A stretch of 64,000 bases of DNA from Gracilimonas sp017641085. Lineage in GTDB: Bacteria > Bacteroidota > Rhodothermia > Balneolales > Balneolaceae. The stretch lies in the NCBI RefSeq assembly GCF_046115515.1, contig NZ_CP175953.1; one strand, written 5' to 3'. Position numbers and translations under genes: made by a program. Of this stretch, positions 43,508 through 52,847 are shown one piece after another. Under the pieces are notes generated by a model, which was not told the DNA's origin, did no database searches, and saw nothing but the letters and a program-made list of their open reading frames with translations. The stretch's first letter is position 1. Each line of letters begins with the position of its first letter.

Positions 43508-45283
43508 ATGGGAAAAATAAACATACGCAGACATATTGGGGATATCCTTGTAAACAAGGGTATTATCACTAAAGAGCAGTTGCAAAAAGGCTTGTCGATT
43601 CTCTCAGAAGAACCAAAAGAGAGCAACCGTAGGCTGGGGCAAATTCTTTCACAGGACCTGGGATTGAACCGGCACCTGATCATGAAGGAAATTGCCAACA
43701 TCTATGCCTTTCGCGAGGTTTTGAAAGATGTAGATGAAATTCCCGGAGAGGTTCTCGATCATATCAAAGAAAACCTGGAAGATCTCCCCAAAGAGATTGT
43801 AGATGAACTGGTACACCATAAGGCTCTTCCGTATCAGAAAACCAAGAATTCCATTGTAATTGCTGCGGCAGATCCATCTGATCCTAACATTCAAAGTGTA
43901 CTCAATAAGATTAATTTCAAGCAGACGGAGTTAGTCTATTGTAAATACGAGTCGATTGAAGACATCCTGTCTAAAGTTTACGAGCAAAAGAATGAATTCC
44001 TGGACCTGCTCGAAGAAATCGATTATGAAGAACCTGATTTAGATAAGAATCAGGAAGAGATTGACGAAGAAGAGATTGATGCCGAAATCAATCAGAGTAT
44101 GCTTAATTCTTTGGTGGAAGGGATGTTAGTAGAATCAGTTCGCCAGGGAGTTAGTGATATGCACATCGTGCCAAGTTCCCCAACCACCACGGATATCCGG
44201 TTTCGTGTGGATGGTAAATTACAGCTTTGGTATCAACAGAAGAATGTGAAGCCGGAAGCTATTTCAGCCGTTATTAAAGATAAAACCCGTAATGTTGATC
44301 GTTTTGAGCGGGATGCCTCACAGGATGGTTTTATTCAGCGGCAAATTGATGGCGTTGGGATTCGGTACCGGGTTTCTATTATGCCCATTGTTGGGAAGCA
44401 GTACGATCGGAAGTTTGAGTCAATTGTAATTCGGGTTTTGGATGACCGAAATGTAATTCGTGACCTGGATAAATTGGGTTTACAGAAGCAGGCAAAAGAA
44501 AATTTCATAAAATCAATCCAGAAACCCTCCGGTATCGTAATTATTACGGGTCCTACGGGAAGTGGTAAATCAACTACGTTGGTAGCCGCCTTGTACTATG
44601 TAATTGATCCGACAAAAAATGTGCTTACCGTAGAGGAACCTGTGGAGTACATTATTGAAGGAGCTAGGCAGCTAAAGATCAGTAATCATATGACCTTTGA
44701 TCAGTCGATCAGGGGTATTCTCCGGCATGACCCTGATATTGTACTTGTAGGGGAGATGAGGGATTTAAAGACCGCCGAAATTGCTATTAAACTGGCTAAT
44801 ACCGGTCACTTAACCTTTTCAACCCTTCACACCAATGATGCGCCCAGTGCAATTTCCCGTTTGTTTAAGATGGGGGTTGAGCCATTTTTGATTGCAAATG
44901 CCGTAAACCTGGTAGTTGCCCAGCGTTTGATCAGGCGGTTGTGCAGTAATTGCAAGGAACAGTTTACACCACATCCCGAGACGGCCAAGGGAATTGGTTT
45001 TACCGATAAAGAAATTGAAGAAACAACATTCTACAAAGCGGTTGGCTGCGAAAAATGTAATGAAACAGGCTTTAAAGGCCGGGCGGGTATTCACGAGGCC
45101 CTTTATTTCTCAAAAGAGATAAAGCAAATGATTCTGGATGCCGGTGGCGATATTGATGAAGGAGCTATCAAAGAGATGGCAATGTCGCAAGGTATGCTTA
45201 CATTGCGCGGGTCTGGCCGGGAGCGTGTGAAAGAAGGAGTTTCTACGATCGAAGAAATTGTGGCTGCAACTATTGAAGATTAA
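43508..45283 (+). CDS. pilB: Type IV pilus assembly ATPase PilB (GspE-like)
   Basis: 591 residues. An N-terminal GspE_N domain (residues about 1-150) is followed by an acidic linker and the hexameric ATPase core. Walker A GPTGSGKSTTL is near 348-358, Walker B IVLVGEMRD follows, and the His box is STLHTNDAPSA. The zinc-binding tetracysteine is CSNC and CEKCNETGFKGR near 479-516. It powers pilus extension or secretion. PilB, unlike the retraction ATPase PilT, carries the long N-terminal domain, as here. Confidence 0.93.
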   Translation: MGKINIRRHIGDILVNKGIITKEQLQKGLSILSEEPKESNRRLGQILSQDLGLNRHLIMKEIANIYAFREVLKDVDEIPGEVLDHIKENLEDLPKEIVDELVHHKALPYQKTKNSIVIAAADPSDPNIQSVLNKINFKQTELVYCKYESIEDILSKVYEQKNEFLDLLEEIDYEEPDLDKNQEEIDEEEIDAEINQSMLNSLVEGMLVESVRQGVSDMHIVPSSPTTTDIRFRVDGKLQLWYQQKNVKPEAISAVIKDKTRNVDRFERDASQDGFIQRQIDGVGIRYRVSIMPIVGKQYDRKFESIVIRVLDDRNVIRDLDKLGLQKQAKENFIKSIQKPSGIVIITGPTGSGKSTTLVAALYYVIDPTKNVLTVEEPVEYIIEGARQLKISNHMTFDQSIRGILRHDPDIVLVGEMRDLKTAEIAIKLANTGHLTFSTLHTNDAPSAISRLFKMGVEPFLIANAVNLVVAQRLIRRLCSNCKEQFTPHPETAKGIGFTDKEIEETTFYKAVGCEKCNETGFKGRAGIHEALYFSKEIKQMILDAGGDIDEGAIKEMAMSQGMLTLRGSGRERVKEGVSTIEEIVAATIED

Positions 45284-45362
45284 TAAGCGGAAAACTTGAA
45301 ATTAAATATTAACTTAATGCATATTGCTGTTATGCCAGTAGTAACCATTACAGGGGTTTAGT

Positions 45363-45869
45363 ATGAGTACTGAGATGTCAAATTCCGGCGATGAATTAAT
45401 GACCGATTACATAAAGAAGTTTTTGAAAGAACCTCCGTTGCTTCTGAAAAACTTCCATTATGAGGACGTTCTGGAGTTCCTTCAGTTAGGGAAGGAAGAA
45501 AGGTTTCTGTCTGATGAAATTATTTTGAATGAGTCGGAATATGTTAATTCAGCCTATTTAGTAGCTGAAGGAAAAGTATGTATTTGGAAGGATAACATAC
45601 AGTTAGCTACGTTGGGAGAAGGTAATTTTTTAGGGGAAACTTTCTTATTCAGTAAAAATAATAGAATGGCTAAGGTTACAGCTGAGGGCGATTGTGTGGT
45701 ACTCAGATACGAGCGATATGAAGCCCTTAATTTTTTCAGGAAAAAACCCGAAAAGCTGTTTAATATCTTTACAAAAAATATCATCGAAATACAGCAGCGA
45801 AAAATAAGTAACATGAACGTTCAATTACTCAACTTAAAGAAGAGGTTATTGAACGATACCAATTGGTAA
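45363..45869 (+). CDS. Cyclic-nucleotide-binding domain protein in pilus operon
   Basis: 168 residues with a single cNMP-binding (CRP-type) beta-roll domain at about 40-130, including the phosphate-binding-like LGEGNFLGETFLF loop, followed by a basic helix (NIIEIQQRKISNMNVQLLNLKKR) but no DNA-binding HTH. It may be a sensor or regulatory subunit acting on the neighbouring PilB/PilT ATPases. The canonical Arg of the phosphate-binding cassette is not obvious, so nucleotide binding is unconfirmed. It starts 79 bases after pilB. Confidence 0.7.
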   Translation: MSTEMSNSGDELMTDYIKKFLKEPPLLLKNFHYEDVLEFLQLGKEERFLSDEIILNESEYVNSAYLVAEGKVCIWKDNIQLATLGEGNFLGETFLFSKNNRMAKVTAEGDCVVLRYERYEALNFFRKKPEKLFNIFTKNIIEIQQRKISNMNVQLLNLKKRLLNDTNW

Positions 45870-46011
45870 TACTGTAAACATCATTGTACGGCAAATTGAT
45901 AAATTGCAAGCACATAAGCTTGGATTATTAGTTTTTTTTAATTTTTTTCGTAACAATAGGCCTTTACAGGTATCCTGTTATTTGTCATCAACAAATTGAT
46001 TTGGCTTTATT

Positions 46012-47259
46012 ATGGAGGCGGCAACAAAAAAATCCGAAAAGCTATCAGAACTGGTTCAGCCGGTTATTGATCAATTACCCCGAACTTCCAGGGGAATAGA
46101 TCGCCACGTCCAGTTGGGAAATGTGGTTGATAACCTGGGGGACGATCACCGGGAGAGTCTTTCGGATATATTAGACGGCTACCTGAAAAGGATGCTAAAG
46201 AATGATGCTTCTGATATTGATTTAGGTGGTCCTGGCTGTGATGGCAGGGTTTGGTACCGAATTTATGGTGACAAAAAACCTGCAAAAGTACCCGTAAGCC
46301 TATCTTTGGATGAAACGAATGTATTATTGCATAACGCTATTCTTCCATCCCAGAGAAAAAAGCTAATAGAAGACAAGAATCTTGACTTTTCTTATTCAAT
46401 AGAGCTTGGAAACGGCAAACAACAGCGTTTTCGGGCCGATATGTATTTTGACCTGGAGCACCTTGCGCTCAACATGCGTAAGATTGACAATACCATCCGC
46501 CCATTTAAGAACCTGAACGTACATACAGAGGTAGCCAAAGCTCTCAGTTTAAAGTACTACAAGTACGGTTTAACGCTTATTACCGGTATTACGGGTTCCG
46601 GTAAGTCATCTACACTGGATACCATTATAGACGCCAACAATCGGACGGTTGATTCTCATATTGTAATTATAGCCTCTCCGGTTGAATTAATACACACACC
46701 CATCAAATCGGTGGTTCGACACAGGGAAGTAGGCCGGGATGTTGAATCTTTTAAAGAAGGTGCAGTGCAGGCTCTTCGTCAGGATCCGGATATTATTGTG
46801 ATTGGTGAGCTTCGAGATCCCGAAACTATTATGACAGCCCTGGAAATTACTGACTCCGGTCACAAAACTTTCGGAACTCTTCACACATCATCAGCCATGG
46901 AGAGTATTGAGCGTATTTTGGGTGAGGTTCCAACAGAAGAGCAAAATAGGGTTCGGGTGAGGCTGGCTGATGTTTTGACGTGCGTTGTCAGTCAAAAACT
47001 GGTCCCCAGCCTGGATGGGAAACGAGTATTAGCTAAAGAAGTATTGATGGTAAATACTTCTGTCAGGGCAGCAATTCGTAATAATAATATCGGGGAGATC
47101 TATCAGATGTTGATGGAAGGCGGAGAAAAAGGGATGAATACGATGGAACAAGATCTTAAGAGGCTGTACACCGATGGTATTATTTCTAAAGAAAATGCAC
47201 TAAATCACGCCAACAACAAAACTAAAATGGTTCAACTGCTAAGTGAAGTTAATTACTAA
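46012..47259 (+). CDS. pilT: PilT-like twitching/retraction ATPase
   Basis: A 415-residue T4P ATPase of the PilT/GspE superfamily with no GspE_N domain. Walker A GITGSGKSSTL is near residues 191-201, Walker B IIVIGELRD is present, and the His box FGTLHTSSAMESIERIL follows. No tetracysteine zinc motif is present, which favours PilT over PilB. It is expected to drive pilus retraction. Its promoter region has a TCGTAACAA motif (45948-45956) close to those seen before pilC and the pilin-like gene. It could instead be PilU. Confidence 0.82.
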   Translation: MEAATKKSEKLSELVQPVIDQLPRTSRGIDRHVQLGNVVDNLGDDHRESLSDILDGYLKRMLKNDASDIDLGGPGCDGRVWYRIYGDKKPAKVPVSLSLDETNVLLHNAILPSQRKKLIEDKNLDFSYSIELGNGKQQRFRADMYFDLEHLALNMRKIDNTIRPFKNLNVHTEVAKALSLKYYKYGLTLITGITGSGKSSTLDTIIDANNRTVDSHIVIIASPVELIHTPIKSVVRHREVGRDVESFKEGAVQALRQDPDIIVIGELRDPETIMTALEITDSGHKTFGTLHTSSAMESIERILGEVPTEEQNRVRVRLADVLTCVVSQKLVPSLDGKRVLAKEVLMVNTSVRAAIRNNNIGEIYQMLMEGGEKGMNTMEQDLKRLYTDGIISKENALNHANNKTKMVQLLSEVNY

Positions 47260-47267
47260 GGCTGAAT

Positions 47268-49007
47268 ATGTTATCTAATAAGACATATACCGGAATTGTT
47301 GTTGACGAAGAGTTTCTGAAAGTTGCCCGTATTAAAATTACCGGTAAACAGGTTTCGTTAGTCAGTTTGGACAAAGTGCGCCTGGTGGAGAGCCTGAAGG
47401 GCAAAGCTAAAGCTGCCAAAGAAGAAGAAACGGTTGACGTTTTTGACAGCATTGATGACAGCCTTGACGATGAAGATGTAATTTTTGGTCTGGAAGAAGA
47501 GGAAGAAGACCAAACCGAGGAGTTGGATTTAGATGCTTTTGAGGATGATCTCGATGACCTTGATTTTGATGATCTCGACGATTTAGAGGGTTCCGATGAG
47601 ATCGTTGATACCGATATGGTTGACGAAACCGAAGCAGCGGCATCTAATGAACTGCTATTATATAACCTTTTAAGCTCTACAGACACCAAAAGGGTGGATG
47701 TTGGTTTAAGTATTCCTGCCGGACAAACCATATTCCAGATCCTTAAGGATGTTGACTTTTCTGAGACCAAAAAGAAAGATCTTCAGGTTATCGTGGATGA
47801 CCGTCTGGAAGCCCTTCACGGGGTATCCAAAGCAGAAGATTATTACTCATATTCGGTACGTGATGACGGTGCCCTGCTCCTTACCTCCATTGATGATGAG
47901 CCGGATTTACTGAAACTGATGAACCGAACCCGTGACATGTATCGCGGAAAATTGTTCATAAATGAGATCTTACCTGACGAAATTCTTCTATTGGGGCTGA
48001 TCAGAGCCAATTACGAGCTTGAGATAAACAGTATTACCGGGGTGGTTCAGTTTGGTGAAAAGACGAGCAGAATTCTGTTTTTAAAAGGCTCTCAGCTATG
48101 GATTGTATCACCGATAATTACCGAAGGAATTAAGAATCCTAAATTTCTGAATACAATATTCAGTAAAATCCTTTTCCAGCTCGATACCGGTGAGGTTCCG
48201 AACCTTGATCGGCTTATCATATGTAATAATTCGCTGGGAGATGATGCGATTGAGTTCTTTGAGGAGCGTTTTCAGGATGTAAACGTTTCAGAGTTTGAAT
48301 TTTCTGATGATTTCTTTGACGCCGAAGATATCAATCCTTCCTCCATTCCTGCTTTCACTACTGCAATTGGTGCTGCATGGTCGGCCTCCGGATTTAAAAA
48401 AGACAATTTCCCAAGCATTTCTTTCTTGCCTAATTATGTAATAGACAGGCAGAAGATTTTTAAGCTGCAATGGCATGGATTTTTACTATTGCTTTTGATT
48501 TTGCTTACGCCAATTGTATCAAACCACTTTTATACTCAGAATGCGGTAGAAATAGATCGTCTGAGAAATGAAGTGAGCACATTAAATTCTCAAATACAAT
48601 CGCTTGAGCCCACCGTTCAGCGGTATAATCAAATAAGTTCCGACTTAGAACAAATTCAGGCTAAGCTTGTGCTATTGAGTGAGCTGAACCAGGGAACCTT
48701 ACGCTGGAGCAAGAACCTCGATCGAATTAATAGTGGGGTAGATGATGTAAACTCTGTCTGGCTCACTTCAGCTACCACTCTCCCAAATGGTGATATCGAA
48801 TTAAGCGGATATGCTGTTTACAGAGAGCGAATAGCAGAGTTGGCGGATGTATTTGAAGATGCAACGCTTTTGAATGTTACCTCAGATCAAATCCGGGAAC
48901 AGGATGTTTACAGCTTTACTTATGTTGTTTCAGAGTTTTTTGAGGATGAAAGCATTTACACCCCACAAAGTGTGCAGGGAATTGAAGAATTAATACAAGG
49001 GAACTAA
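47268..49007 (+). CDS. PilM-PilN fusion protein of the pilus operon
   Basis: 579 residues. The N-terminal part begins like an actin-fold PilM (GIVVDEEFLKVARI) and returns to PilM-like strands after a very acidic insert (about residues 60-125, rich in Asp-Glu runs). A single transmembrane helix (about 402-420) is followed by a PilN-like periplasmic domain with a coiled coil (IDRLRNEVSTLNSQIQSLE) and the beta-alpha PilN fold (LPNGDIELSGYAVYRERIAEL). In most systems these are two proteins. The fusion would couple the cytoplasmic ring to the alignment complex. Homology is by pattern and operon position. Confidence 0.65.
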   Translation: MLSNKTYTGIVVDEEFLKVARIKITGKQVSLVSLDKVRLVESLKGKAKAAKEEETVDVFDSIDDSLDDEDVIFGLEEEEEDQTEELDLDAFEDDLDDLDFDDLDDLEGSDEIVDTDMVDETEAAASNELLLYNLLSSTDTKRVDVGLSIPAGQTIFQILKDVDFSETKKKDLQVIVDDRLEALHGVSKAEDYYSYSVRDDGALLLTSIDDEPDLLKLMNRTRDMYRGKLFINEILPDEILLLGLIRANYELEINSITGVVQFGEKTSRILFLKGSQLWIVSPIITEGIKNPKFLNTIFSKILFQLDTGEVPNLDRLIICNNSLGDDAIEFFEERFQDVNVSEFEFSDDFFDAEDINPSSIPAFTTAIGAAWSASGFKKDNFPSISFLPNYVIDRQKIFKLQWHGFLLLLLILLTPIVSNHFYTQNAVEIDRLRNEVSTLNSQIQSLEPTVQRYNQISSDLEQIQAKLVLLSELNQGTLRWSKNLDRINSGVDDVNSVWLTSATTLPNGDIELSGYAVYRERIAELADVFEDATLLNVTSDQIREQDVYSFTYVVSEFFEDESIYTPQSVQGIEELIQGN

Positions 49008-49014
49008 TAGTCAA

Positions 49015-49884
49015 TTGTCATACGCGGTCCGAAATACCATCATTCTGTTAGTAACACTTACGCTGTTTGTAGGTGCTGCTTTCTCTTATATCAAGTTTTT
49101 CCAAATGTCTGAATTGCAAGAGCTTCAGACTTCGGTAACGGAAAAGCAAAAGGATTTTAACAGCAAGAAGGCTACCAGTGACGCCTTTCCGGCTTTAAAT
49201 CAAAGATACCAACAGGCGCTTTCTATCATTGAAAATGCAGATAAATCCCTTTTTAAATCGCCTAACCCGGATGATATTTACGATTACCTGAACTATATAA
49301 GTAATAGCAGTACATCATCTAAAGTGTTTTTTGATTTTGTTTTCGTTGACTCCACAGCTCAGGATCAGTATGGAATTGTGAATGCTGAAATAAACGGATA
49401 CGGCTCTTATACTAACTTCGTGAACTTTGTGAATAAGATTGAGAACAGCCAGCTGTTGAATAAGATCTCTGAGATTACACTCACACCGCCCAGCTCTAAT
49501 CCTGAAGAGCTCAATGACATTACTTTTACTTTTATTTTAGAAAGCTATTACGAGCGCATCCCCATCCAGGATGGTTTGACACTGACCAGCCAGCTCACAA
49601 TGGATGAACGCGTTTCAACATTTAACCCATTTTACCCACTTATACAGGAAGTAATTCCTCCTAATGATGATAATCTCATTAATGTGGAACAAAGCAGATT
49701 AATAGGCCTTACTGCATCGCGAATATTTCTCGTAGATCAGGGAGGAAACATAAATTCACTTAGAAAAGGGGATGAAGTGTACCTTGGTGAATTAGAATCT
49801 ATAGACCTTAAAAATAAATCCGCTACTTTTAATCTAAACAAAGGTGGCATCACGGAATTGGTTACCTTGGAGATAGAGCGATGA
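49015..49884 (+). CDS. PilO-like protein with C-terminal PilP-like domain
   Basis: 289 residues starting with TTG at 49015; no in-frame ATG precedes the first transmembrane helix (about residues 7-25). The periplasmic part has a coiled coil and a PilO-type ferredoxin-like fold. The last 60 residues (about 230-289) form beta strands like the PilP HR-type domain (LVDQGGNINSLRKGDEVYLG). It would link the inner-membrane alignment proteins to the secretin. It starts seven bases after the PilM-PilN fusion and overlaps the secretin gene by four. Confidence 0.65.
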   Translation: MSYAVRNTIILLVTLTLFVGAAFSYIKFFQMSELQELQTSVTEKQKDFNSKKATSDAFPALNQRYQQALSIIENADKSLFKSPNPDDIYDYLNYISNSSTSSKVFFDFVFVDSTAQDQYGIVNAEINGYGSYTNFVNFVNKIENSQLLNKISEITLTPPSSNPEELNDITFTFILESYYERIPIQDGLTLTSQLTMDERVSTFNPFYPLIQEVIPPNDDNLINVEQSRLIGLTASRIFLVDQGGNINSLRKGDEVYLGELESIDLKNKSATFNLNKGGITELVTLEIER

Positions 49885-51791
49885 AACCCATGAAAGCAAC
49901 ATTCTACACAAAAGGTTTTTTGTCATTAGTCCTTTTCGGCTTGGTAAGTTTACTACAACCGCAGCTTGTACATGCTCAGGTAGTCGATCCTCTAAAAGAA
50001 TACACCAATCCGGAAGAGATCGTAGCTTTCGACAAAAGCACGACCTACAACGAGGCTATTGAGATAATTAATACCTTTGCCCAGGAATTTGAAAACAGGT
50101 TTATTGTTGACAATTCTGCTTACAGCGGAACCATTGGTGTGACGTTGCCAGCCATGCACTGGAAAGATGCGCTTCAATACATCATGCGGTTTAATAACCT
50201 TGAGCTGGAAGAATACGAAGACTTTTATGAAATAAATGTTCCGGCACCTCCCACTACTGGAACTACAACTCAGGCTTCAGGTGGGGGTTCTAACGCATCT
50301 CAGGGCCAACCTCCAACAGCTACAACCCGAACGCAGGAAGTGCGTATTAATGCTACATTTTTTGAAGGGAATAAAAGAGCACTTCAGGAAATCGGGATAG
50401 ACTGGTCCACACTGACAAGTGACGTACCTGCTAATTTGGGAGATTTTGTAGGTGCTGATGGGAATCAAGGCATCCCATCTACCGATTTTAACGATCAGTT
50501 CGTATCCGTTAACTCTTACAATGCGGCCAGTGTTTCTCAGAATGCCTTTAACGCCCTTGTTAATTTAGGCGAAGTCGGTCCCGGAATCAGTGTACAAGCG
50601 TTATTCAGTGCTTTTGAGGCTGATAACCTTGGTAAGGTTTTGGCTACTCCATCTATTAAAGTAGTGGATGGCGAAGAGGGAAATATCCAGGTAGGGCAGG
50701 ATTTCTCTATTAAACAGCGTGATATAGCCGGTAACGTGACGGATAACTTTATTAGTACAGGAACCATTCTTACCGTAACTCCTGAAATTATCAGTCAGGG
50801 CGACACCTCTTTTATCTATCTCTCGCTGGAAGTAGAACGTTCTACCGTTCAGCCCGATGTAGTTAGTACCATTGTAAACAAACAGGAAGCAACAACTTCA
50901 GCTATCCTGCTGAATGGCGAAGCAACCTATGTTGCCGGATTGTATCGAACGGAAGAATCTTCAGTGCGAAGGGGAGTACCCATTCTCAAAGATTTACCGG
51001 GTTGGTTCTTTGGTCTCCGTTATTTATTTGGATATAACTCCAAAGACTATTCCGAGAATGAATTGATTATCATCGTGCAGGCTGAGTTGATTAAACCGGT
51101 TTCAGAACGAATTTCAGATCGCAAGCTTACTAAACGCGAAGTGCTGAACAATACCCGCGATGGTATGCGAACCGATTTAGACCGCGTGTTTACCACCGAA
51201 ACGTTTGATATGCCCGTGGAGGAAGAAATAGCTGAAACTCAGCAGGAAGAACAACCGGCCATGGACGATTCAACCCTTGCGGAAACGGACATGGATAATA
51301 CCCAGCCGGATACCATGACTGTTGAGGAACAACCGGTAGATGCCGAAGAAGAGGATGCACTTACGGATGAGCAACAGGAACTGGCTAAAGATTTAAGTAT
51401 GCCTGTTGATAAGCCGGAATTAATGGTGGTTGTACCGAAGGCATTCAATTTGGATGAATATCTGGAGTACCAACAGAATGAGCAGCAAGTAGAGACCATG
51501 CAGGAAGAGACCTCCAATTTAAAATACTTTGTGATTGGCGGTTCATTTCTTGTTCCGGGTAATGCACAGAACTTTAAATCCACTCTTGAGCAAGAAGGCT
51601 ATAACACACAAATCCTGTTTAACCCCGAAACCCGATTTAACTACGTAGCTTACGAAGGGTTTGCCGATTTCAATACGGCTGTTGAACGAACGCTTGAAAT
51701 CAGGGACAGCTTTAACAGTGAAGCGTGGTTGTTTACTCTGAGAAACGGCAACAACCCGAATGCTGAGCGGGTTAACGGCAGCAGCGAATAA
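49881..51791 (+). CDS. pilQ: Type IV pilus secretin PilQ-like, with C-terminal SPOR-like domain
   Basis: 636 residues. A signal peptide (about 1-33) ends VHAQ. An STN/secretin short N-terminal domain (DKSTTYNEAIEIINTFAQ) is followed by a Gly/Thr/Gln-rich linker and the secretin beta-barrel domain with the conserved motif GEGN-like EEGNIQVGQ, then VPILKDLPGWFFGLRYLF. An acidic Gln/Glu linker and a C-terminal SPOR-like fold (about 546-630, KYFVIGGSFLVPGNAQNF and YNTQILFNPETRFNYVAY) follow. SPOR domains bind denuded peptidoglycan glycans, so the tail may position the pore at cell poles or septa. Confidence 0.85.
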   Translation: MKPMKATFYTKGFLSLVLFGLVSLLQPQLVHAQVVDPLKEYTNPEEIVAFDKSTTYNEAIEIINTFAQEFENRFIVDNSAYSGTIGVTLPAMHWKDALQYIMRFNNLELEEYEDFYEINVPAPPTTGTTTQASGGGSNASQGQPPTATTRTQEVRINATFFEGNKRALQEIGIDWSTLTSDVPANLGDFVGADGNQGIPSTDFNDQFVSVNSYNAASVSQNAFNALVNLGEVGPGISVQALFSAFEADNLGKVLATPSIKVVDGEEGNIQVGQDFSIKQRDIAGNVTDNFISTGTILTVTPEIISQGDTSFIYLSLEVERSTVQPDVVSTIVNKQEATTSAILLNGEATYVAGLYRTEESSVRRGVPILKDLPGWFFGLRYLFGYNSKDYSENELIIIVQAELIKPVSERISDRKLTKREVLNNTRDGMRTDLDRVFTTETFDMPVEEEIAETQQEEQPAMDDSTLAETDMDNTQPDTMTVEEQPVDAEEEDALTDEQQELAKDLSMPVDKPELMVVVPKAFNLDEYLEYQQNEQQVETMQEETSNLKYFVIGGSFLVPGNAQNFKSTLEQEGYNTQILFNPETRFNYVAYEGFADFNTAVERTLEIRDSFNSEAWLFTLRNGNNPNAERVNGSSE

Positions 51792-51797
51792 AAATAA

Positions 51798-52580
51798 TCA
51801 GGAGTGAGCCTTCAGGTACTGAATTGAAACCCGGTTAAAAGCTCCGGGTCGCTCCACGTTGCAAACGTGCCCGCAATTTTCGATTACCTTGAGAGTAGAG
51901 TTCTTGTGCTTTTCCACGATCTGTTTAACAGGAGGGAGAAACATATAATCTTCACTGCCCATCACGTATAGCATTGGGGATTCAACCTCTTTTTCTTTGA
52001 AGTACCGAAGGAGCGGATTAACTTCATTGGTAAGCTTAAACCATCGCAAAAATTCCTTCTGATATAATTTCTTCGCTTCTCGGATAAACAAGTTTCTGGA
52101 TTTGGCGTGATGTTTCTTAGGCATAATAATCCAGGTAAACAGCTTGTATAACCACATGTAGGGGATGAACCGTTTGAACATGTGCCCGACAAAGACAAGA
52201 ATTCTGGAGCGGACATTAAGCCGTGTGATGGCCCCACAAAGAATAGAAGATTTGACGCGATTGGGTGCAATTTCGGCAATAGTACGGATGATAATTGTAC
52301 CAAGGGAGACCCCTATAAAATGAGCCTTTTCAATGTTGAGGTGGTCCAGCACATCCAGAATGTCCTGACTTATAAACTCAAATGAATAGTTCTCTTCATA
52401 ATACTTCTGAAGCAGATCTTTTGACTTTCCATGTCCGCGCAGATCAACCATAAGCACATTAAAATGCTTCTTGAAATCCCTTAGCTGACTAAACCAGATA
52501 GATGAGCTTCCGCCGGCACCGTGCACAAACACGACCCAGTCTCTCTTTTCAGATGATTTATATTCTTTGTAGTACAACAT
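51798..52580 (-). CDS. Alpha/beta hydrolase
   Basis: 260 residues with the alpha/beta hydrolase fold. The oxyanion region is HGAGGSS (20-26), the nucleophile elbow GVSLG has Ser92, the acid is in MGSEDYMFLPP near 212, and the His is in ENCGHVCN near 240. The substrate is unknown; the size and lack of a signal peptide fit a cytoplasmic esterase, lipase or haloalkane-type enzyme. It is convergent with the secretin gene, ending seven bases away, and its 5' side is 267 bases from the PlsC gene. Confidence 0.9.
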   Translation of the reverse strand: MLYYKEYKSSEKRDWVVFVHGAGGSSSIWFSQLRDFKKHFNVLMVDLRGHGKSKDLLQKYYEENYSFEFISQDILDVLDHLNIEKAHFIGVSLGTIIIRTIAEIAPNRVKSSILCGAITRLNVRSRILVFVGHMFKRFIPYMWLYKLFTWIIMPKKHHAKSRNLFIREAKKLYQKEFLRWFKLTNEVNPLLRYFKEKEVESPMLYVMGSEDYMFLPPVKQIVEKHKNSTLKVIENCGHVCNVERPGAFNRVSIQYLKAHS

Positions 52581-52847
52581 ATTTAATGGTACAAATATAT
52601 ATCAATTAAGTAAATATCTAAGCAACTCAAGCTGGCATGCAATTGAAATTAATCCTAATCCAGCCAGTAGCTCTTTATACGTCAGGGAAGCTGTTGATAT
52701 AATCATTTATGATACGGCTCCTTTCCATAAACTAATTTTGATGATGTAGAGTTTAGATTTCTACCCAAACTGATACCTATATCCACTAACTAAAATCAGC
52801 ATGACAAAAAGCCCTGTTTTTCTGAAAGAAATTGTTAATTTCTGCCC

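Noticed and set aside
47249..47770. Serine-rich minus-strand ORF of 173 codons
   Set aside because: It is the complement of the Asp/Glu-rich insert of the PilM-PilN fusion (GAT/GAA repeats give Ser/Arg on the other strand), with no independent start signal.
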